This document shows, in pieces, positions 5,214 through 7,971 of a stretch of 7,971 nt of DNA. How positions within the stretch are numbered: the stretch's first letter is position 1; each line of letters begins with the position of its first letter. A program made the position numbers and the translations under genes. Source of the DNA: Oscillospiraceae bacterium (GTDB lineage Bacteria > Bacillota > Clostridia > Oscillospirales > Oscillospiraceae); contig JAGCMI010000122.1 of assembly GCA_017646545.1 (NCBI GenBank), positions 1 through 7,971 of the forward strand, read 5' to 3'. The notes beneath the pieces are model-generated. The model made no database searches, was not told the DNA's origin, and saw only the letters and a list, made by a program, of their open reading frames with translations.

Positions 5214-5390
5214 TTATTGTGCAGCAATGCTATTGACAATCTGATGCATTTCCTGCTCACTGCGTGCATTGTGTGCCTTGTTCAGAACTGCCTGCTTCTG
5301 CGCTTCAGTCATAGCGGAGTATGCGTTCATGGCCGTGGGGTTCATGGCCAATGCCATACCGAAGCCAATGGGAACTTTGTAGAAATCCAT
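5214..5390 (-). CDS. 58-residue small protein of unknown function
   Basis: A 58-residue open frame beginning MDFYKVPIGFGMALAMNP and ending QIVNSIAAQ. Support for it being real: an AAAGGAG ribosome binding site (5399-5405) eight bases before the ATG, its own terminator eight bases after the stop, and position directly behind spoIVB (42 bases). The pattern is a short hydrophobic, Met-rich N-terminus (GMALAMNPTAM), then an amphipathic helical part (MTEAQKQAVLNKAHNARSEQ) and a final short helix (MHQIVNSI). I recall comparable small clostridial proteins with a PMGFGMALAQN-like start and a helix-turn-helix-sized tail, but no established function. It lacks cysteines and has no clear transmembrane segment. 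It may be co-transcribed with spoIVB, since no T-tract terminator lies between them. A sporulation link would be inference from position only. Confidence 0.82.
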   Translation of the reverse strand: MDFYKVPIGFGMALAMNPTAMNAYSAMTEAQKQAVLNKAHNARSEQEMHQIVNSIAAQ

Positions 5391-5412
5391 TCTGTTTTCT
5401 CCTTTCTAAGGC

Positions 5413-5428
5413 ACCCTCTGACGAGGGA
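5413..5428. repeat. short hairpin between spoIVB and the 58-residue gene
   Basis: CCCTC (5414-5418), TGAC, GAGGG (5423-5427), with further G/C-rich flanks. There is no T tract on either strand, so I do not call it a terminator. It could be a small mRNA-processing or attenuating structure, or part of a CCCTCTGACGAGGG-type dispersed repeat. Confidence 0.45.
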
Positions 5429-5432
5429 GGCT

Positions 5433-6395
5433 TTAACCTGCCGCATCCAGCATATTCTCAACAAAAATGCCATACCCTCTGGTCGGATCGTTCACGAGGA
5501 CATGGGTCACTGCGCCCACCAATTTGCCGTCTTGAATGATGGGGCTGCCGCTCATACCCTGCACAATGCCCCCCGTGGCTTCCAAAAGGGCGGGGTCGGT
5601 GACCTTCAGCATCAGATTTCGCCCATTGGAGCCGCTGTTTGGATAGATCTTCAAAATTTCCACAGAATAGTCACGGGGCACCGTCCCCTCCACCGTGGAA
5701 CGGATCACCGCAGGCCCTACGCAAACTTCATCCGCTTCTGCTACTTCCATCGCATCTCCCTGCCAAAGTCCTTCTGCTGTACCAAACACACCCTGGGCAG
5801 TATTTTTAGAAAGGGCCGCCAGCAGATCGGATGCCGCCACCGCCCCTTGCAGCTGGCCCGGTTTGCCGCTCTGTCCCCGGATCACCCCCACCACGCTGGC
5901 GCGGTAAGCCTTGCCGGACACCATTTTCACAAGTCCCCCTTGTCCGTCGCTCACCCCATGTCCCAAGGTGCCAAACATGCCGCTTTCCGGGTCATACCAG
6001 GTAACTGTGCCGATTCCGGTGACCCCTTGCTTCAAAAAGATGCCCAGTTTAGGACCTTCTGCCGTAATAGCCGGTGCGATTTTTACCAGCTGTTCCTTCC
6101 CCTGCCGCCTGATTTTCATTTGAATCGAGCCATTGGAGCATCCCAGCGCCCGAACCACATCCTCTGCGCAGCGGATGGTCTTTCCATCGATATCCACGAT
6201 TCTGTCCCCCACCTGCAAGCCTGCCTGCCGGGCGCAGCTGCCCGCATCCACCGCCGCCACCGTTACGGTATGATCTGCCAGTTCCAATCCAATCACCTGC
6301 CCCACAGGGATCAAATATTCCGCTGCCCATCCGGGCACAACTAACATACTCAAACAAAGCAGCATCGCAATTATGCCGCTTGCTAATTTTTTCAT
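5433..6395 (-). CDS. spoIVB: SpoIVB-like sporulation serine peptidase (family S55)
   Basis: A 320-residue secreted protease matching SpoIVB, which the forespore releases into the intermembrane space, where in Bacillus it cleaves SpoIVFA and activates pro-sigma-K processing. A signal peptide or anchor occupies residues 1-25 (MKKL, hydrophobic run, PGWAA). A PDZ domain spans about 32-106 (QAGLQVGDRIVDIDGKTI is the typical core). The S55 protease domain fills the rest: His146 in GTLGHGVSD, Asp267 in VTDPALL, and Ser282 in GGIVQGMSGSP. The Asp-Ser distance of 15 equals Asp363-Ser378 of B. subtilis SpoIVB, and the His-Ser distance (136) is close to 142 there. The protein is about 100 residues shorter than the Bacillus enzyme (426), mainly ahead of the PDZ domain. 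It is not next to recN or spo0A, its usual neighbours, so it may be a second copy or a relocated gene. Ribosome binding sequence AAAGGAGGGAG lies upstream of ATG 6393-6395. Confidence 0.9.
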   Translation of the reverse strand: MKKLASGIIAMLLCLSMLVVPGWAAEYLIPVGQVIGLELADHTVTVAAVDAGSCARQAGLQVGDRIVDIDGKTIRCAEDVVRALGCSNGSIQMKIRRQGKEQLVKIAPAITAEGPKLGIFLKQGVTGIGTVTWYDPESGMFGTLGHGVSDGQGGLVKMVSGKAYRASVVGVIRGQSGKPGQLQGAVAASDLLAALSKNTAQGVFGTAEGLWQGDAMEVAEADEVCVGPAVIRSTVEGTVPRDYSVEILKIYPNSGSNGRNLMLKVTDPALLEATGGIVQGMSGSPIIQDGKLVGAVTHVLVNDPTRGYGIFVENMLDAAG

Positions 6396-6429
6396 GTTCC
6401 TTTGCTCCCTCCTTTTCTTTCTGCCTCTT

Positions 6430-6458
6430 TAATATGCCATAGAAAAAGAGAATGTAAC
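6430..6458 (-). promoter_or_regulatory. possible forespore (sigma-G/F-type) promoter of spoIVB
   Basis: On the minus strand CATATTA (6430-6436) resembles the sigma-G -10 consensus (CATAnTA), and the best upstream element is GTTACA (6453-6458), a poor -35 match, 16 bases away. No good sigma-A promoter is visible for this gene, which fits forespore expression known for spoIVB. Weak call. Confidence 0.35.
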
Positions 6459-6501
6459 CGCTGAAAAAGACGAAAAATTTGTAAGAATTTTCTTTCTGTA
6501 C

Positions 6502-6531
6502 TTGCTTTCTTTTATGTCTATAAGGTATAAT
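6502..6531 (+). promoter_or_regulatory. sigma-A promoter of msrC
   Basis: TTGCTT (6502-6507) and a consensus TATAAT (6526-6531), 18 bases apart, 28 bases before the ATG. It is the only placed sigma-A promoter in the window without a TGn extended -10. Confidence 0.7.
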
Positions 6532-6559
6532 CACCACAAATACTTTGGAGGAAAATTTT

Positions 6560-7006
6560 ATGACAAATTACGCATCTTTGTGCGCACAGTTAGCCGCCTT
6601 GACCGACGGCGTCCCCTACGAAACCGCCAACCTTGCAAATGCCTCCGCCCTGCTGTGGCAGGAACTAAAGGATATCAACTGGGCAGGCTTTTATAAAATG
6701 GCAGACGGCCAACTGGTGCTGGGACCCTTCCAGGGCAAACCCGCCTGCATTCTCATCCCCGTTGGTCGCGGTGTGTGCGGCACTGCCGTGGCAGAAAACC
6801 GTACCCAGTTGGTGGCGGATGTGCACGCGTTCCCCGGCCATATCGCCTGCGATTGCGCCAGCAATTCCGAGATCGTGGTGCCCATTCATGTAAATGGTAA
6901 GGTTTGGGGTGTGCTGGACATCGACAGCCCCCTCTTTGGCCGCTTCACCGAGGCAGATCGGGAAGGTTTGGAGAATTTTGTAGCCATTTTGGAGAAAATA
7001 CTATAA
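6560..7006 (+). CDS. msrC: free methionine-(R)-sulfoxide reductase (GAF-domain fRMsr)
   Basis: A 148-residue cytoplasmic GAF-domain enzyme (YebR/YtsP family) that reduces free methionine-(R)-sulfoxide to methionine, an oxidative-damage repair activity. The family core is intact: LVLGPFQGKPAC, IPVGRGVCGTA, HIACD-ASNSEIVVP with one extra Cys, and GVLDIDSPLFGRFTEAD near the C-terminus. Catalytic cysteines are Cys63, Cys73 and Cys97; their spacing of 10 and 24 equals that of Cys84, Cys94 and Cys118 in E. coli fRMsr, Cys118 being the nucleophile there. Cys99, two residues after the expected nucleophile, is an addition. The start is ATG 6560-6562, with GGAGGA seven bases upstream; a TTG at 6545 in the same frame overlaps that ribosome binding site and is rejected. 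The gene is divergent from spoIVB and 119 bases upstream of the cysteine desulfurase gene, which has its own promoter. Confidence 0.93.
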   Translation: MTNYASLCAQLAALTDGVPYETANLANASALLWQELKDINWAGFYKMADGQLVLGPFQGKPACILIPVGRGVCGTAVAENRTQLVADVHAFPGHIACDCASNSEIVVPIHVNGKVWGVLDIDSPLFGRFTEADREGLENFVAILEKIL

Positions 7007-7011
7007 AAAAT

Positions 7012-7034
7012 GAGGGCGCAGAGGCTGCGCCCTC
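7012..7034 (+). terminator. hairpin after msrC, probable terminator with a weak plus-strand tail
   Basis: A 9-10-bp GC-rich stem (7012-7021 with 7025-7034; GAGGGCGCAG/CTGCGCCCTC) starts five bases after the msrC stop. The plus-strand tail is only TCCATTATTCTAT, whereas the run of six A on its left gives a proper T6 tail on the minus strand. It may therefore stop antisense transcription better than msrC transcription. Confidence 0.65.
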
Positions 7035-7054
7035 TCCATTATTCTATCTACCCA

Positions 7055-7083
7055 TTGACAAAGTAGGTAATTCATGATATATT
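7055..7083 (+). promoter_or_regulatory. consensus sigma-A promoter of the cysteine desulfurase gene
   Basis: Perfect TTGACA (7055-7060), a 17-base spacer, TATATT (7078-7083), with TGA before the -10 (extended). It lies 42 bases before ATG 7126, which has GGAGGA (7113-7118) seven bases upstream. A strong promoter overlapped by a symmetric operator, so probably repressed under some conditions. Confidence 0.88.
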
Positions 7084-7104
7084 ACCTACACAATAACTAG
7101 GTAA
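7063..7104. promoter_or_regulatory. three-half-site palindromic operator over the cysteine desulfurase promoter
   Basis: Half-site A is GTAGGTAAT (7063-7071), B is ATTACCTAC (7081-7089), C is TAGGTAA (7098-7104). A and B form a perfect 9-bp inverted repeat with a 9-base spacer; B and C form a perfect 7-bp inverted repeat, also with a 9-base spacer. The array covers the promoter spacer, the -10 and the start region. For a cysteine desulfurase gene an Rrf2-family regulator (IscR or CymR type) is the natural candidate, but no regulator gene lies in the window and I cannot match the motif to a known consensus. Confidence 0.75.
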
Positions 7105-7125
7105 ATCCTGACGGAGGAATCAACT

Positions 7126-7971
7126 ATGCATGTTTATGCCGATAATGCCGCAACAACTGCCATGAGTCAGGCGGCCATTGATGCCATGATCCCCTGCTTC
7201 CGGGATGTTTACGGCAACCCCTCCAGCCTCCATTCCATGGGCCAGCAGGCCAAGGAAGTGCTGGAAGATTGCCGTGCCAGAGTCGCCGCCTGCATCGGCT
7301 GCGAACCCCGGGAAATCTATTTCACCTCCGGCGGCAGCGAGGCCGACAATCAGGCCATCCTCTCCGCCGCCCGCAACGGTGCCCGTAAGGGTAAGAAGCA
7401 CATCATCTCCACCGCCTTTGAGCATCATGCCGTGCTGCATGTGCTGCAGAAGTTGGAGCGTGAGGGCTACGAAGTCACCTATCTGGATGTAACCAACAAC
7501 CACAACATCACCGCCCAGCAGGTGAAAGATGCCATCCGGGAAGACACTTGCCTTGTCACCGTGATGTATGCCAACAACGAAATCGGCTCCGTTTTGCCTA
7601 TTTCTGAAATTGGCGCCATCTGTAAGGAAGCGGGCGTCCCCTTCCACACCGATGCTGTTCAGGCCGTTGGCCATCTGAGCATCCATGTAAAAGAGCAGAA
7701 CATCGATATGCTGAGCCTTTCGGCACACAAGTTCCACGGCCCCAAGGGCGTGGGCGCGCTGTACTGCCGCAGAGGTCTGATGCTGCATAATCTGATCGAC
7801 GGCGGTGCCCAGGAGCGCGGCAAGCGTGCCGGCACCGAAAACTTGGCTGCCATCTGCGGTATGACTGCCGCTTTGGAGCACGCTATCGCCCATCTGGAAG
7901 AGAATACCGCCAAGGTGTCCTATCTGCGGGATAAGCTGATTGCCGGTCTTTCCCAGATCCCCCACAGCGCC
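7126..7971 (+). CDS. nifS: cysteine desulfurase, NifS/IscS type, N-terminal 282 residues (3' end outside window)
   Basis: A PLP-dependent class I cysteine desulfurase that turns L-cysteine into L-alanine and an enzyme-bound persulfide for Fe-S cluster, tRNA thiolation and cofactor synthesis. The frame starts at ATG 7126 and is open to the window end. Visible features in order: YADNAATT (4-11), YGNPSSLHSMG (29-39), TSGGSEADN (67-75) at the cofactor phosphate, His100 in FEHHAV (the residue stacking on PLP), NNEIGSVLPI (150-159), HTDAVQAVGH (174-183) with Asp176 binding the pyridine nitrogen, and Lys202 in SLSAHKFHGPKG, the Schiff-base lysine. RAGTENL (235-240 region) is the usual substrate-side motif. 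The mobile loop with the persulfide cysteine is beyond the window. In Clostridia this gene is often followed by an iscU/nifU-like scaffold and mnmA; this cannot be checked here. NifS versus IscS naming is uncertain. Confidence 0.95.
   Translation, partial: MHVYADNAATTAMSQAAIDAMIPCFRDVYGNPSSLHSMGQQAKEVLEDCRARVAACIGCEPREIYFTSGGSEADNQAILSAARNGARKGKKHIISTAFEHHAVLHVLQKLEREGYEVTYLDVTNNHNITAQQVKDAIREDTCLVTVMYANNEIGSVLPISEIGAICKEAGVPFHTDAVQAVGHLSIHVKEQNIDMLSLSAHKFHGPKGVGALYCRRGLMLHNLIDGGAQERGKRAGTENLAAICGMTAALEHAIAHLEENTAKVSYLRDKLIAGLSQIPHSA

Noticed and set aside
5217..6344. Plus-strand open frame of 375 codons opposite spoIVB and the 58-residue gene
   Set aside because: Composition is His-, Arg- and Cys-rich, as expected for an antisense shadow. 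The opposite strand has a complete S55 protease with its triad and spacing intact.
7120..7965. Minus-strand open frame of 281 codons opposite the cysteine desulfurase
   Set aside because: Antisense shadow of a gene whose full PLP-site motifs are on the plus strand; its glycine- and histidine-rich product has no family features.
1..7971. CRISPR array, tRNA/rRNA genes, transposase, phage genes, toxin-antitoxin or defence system
   Set aside because: No regularly spaced repeats, no tRNA-like cloverleaf with T-loop consensus, no transposase or integrase motifs, and the HTH/membrane-protein pair lacks toxin features.

Overview
The window looks like chromosomal DNA of a low-to-mid GC, spore-forming member of the Clostridia, probably Oscillospiraceae-like. 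This is inferred from a SpoIVB-type sporulation protease, strong AGGAGG-type ribosome binding sites, sigma-A promoters with extended -10 elements, and protein families typical of anaerobic Firmicutes. No phage, transposon, CRISPR, tRNA or rRNA signature was seen, and nothing resembles a defence island. It reads as a housekeeping region made of short, mostly single-gene transcription units.

Layout. Positions 1-900, plus strand: the 3' end of glucose-6-phosphate isomerase (pgi), then an orphan small P-loop protein with its own promoter and terminator. Positions 901-6395, minus strand, read from right to left: a spoIVB-like protease, a 58-residue conserved-looking small protein, an alkaline-phosphatase-superfamily enzyme, a SAM methyltransferase, a DMT-family (EamA) permease, a two-gene HTH regulator and membrane protein (DUF2178-like) operon, and a single-domain amidohydrolase. 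Positions 6560-7971, plus strand: free methionine-(R)-sulfoxide reductase (msrC), then the first 282 codons of a NifS/IscS cysteine desulfurase that runs off the window.

Organisation. The minus-strand genes point the same way but most are separated by a rho-independent terminator followed within a few bases by the next promoter. Seven of the eight sigma-A-like promoters I can place carry a TGn extended -10. Two promoters have clear symmetric operators: the HTH/DUF2178 operon has two copies of a TTGTAAAG-N4-CTTTACAA-type site, one over the -35 and one just past the -10, which fits autorepression. The cysteine desulfurase promoter has three alternating TAGGTAA half-sites covering the spacer, -10 and start region.

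Most worth following up: the two operator arrays, the AT-rich phosphatase gene bracketed by two nearly identical hairpins, the 58-residue gene behind spoIVB, and the orphan P-loop protein. Several starts should be moved from the longest open frame (HTH regulator to GTG at 2490, methyltransferase to 4158, msrC to 6560) because of ribosome binding sites and promoter overlap.
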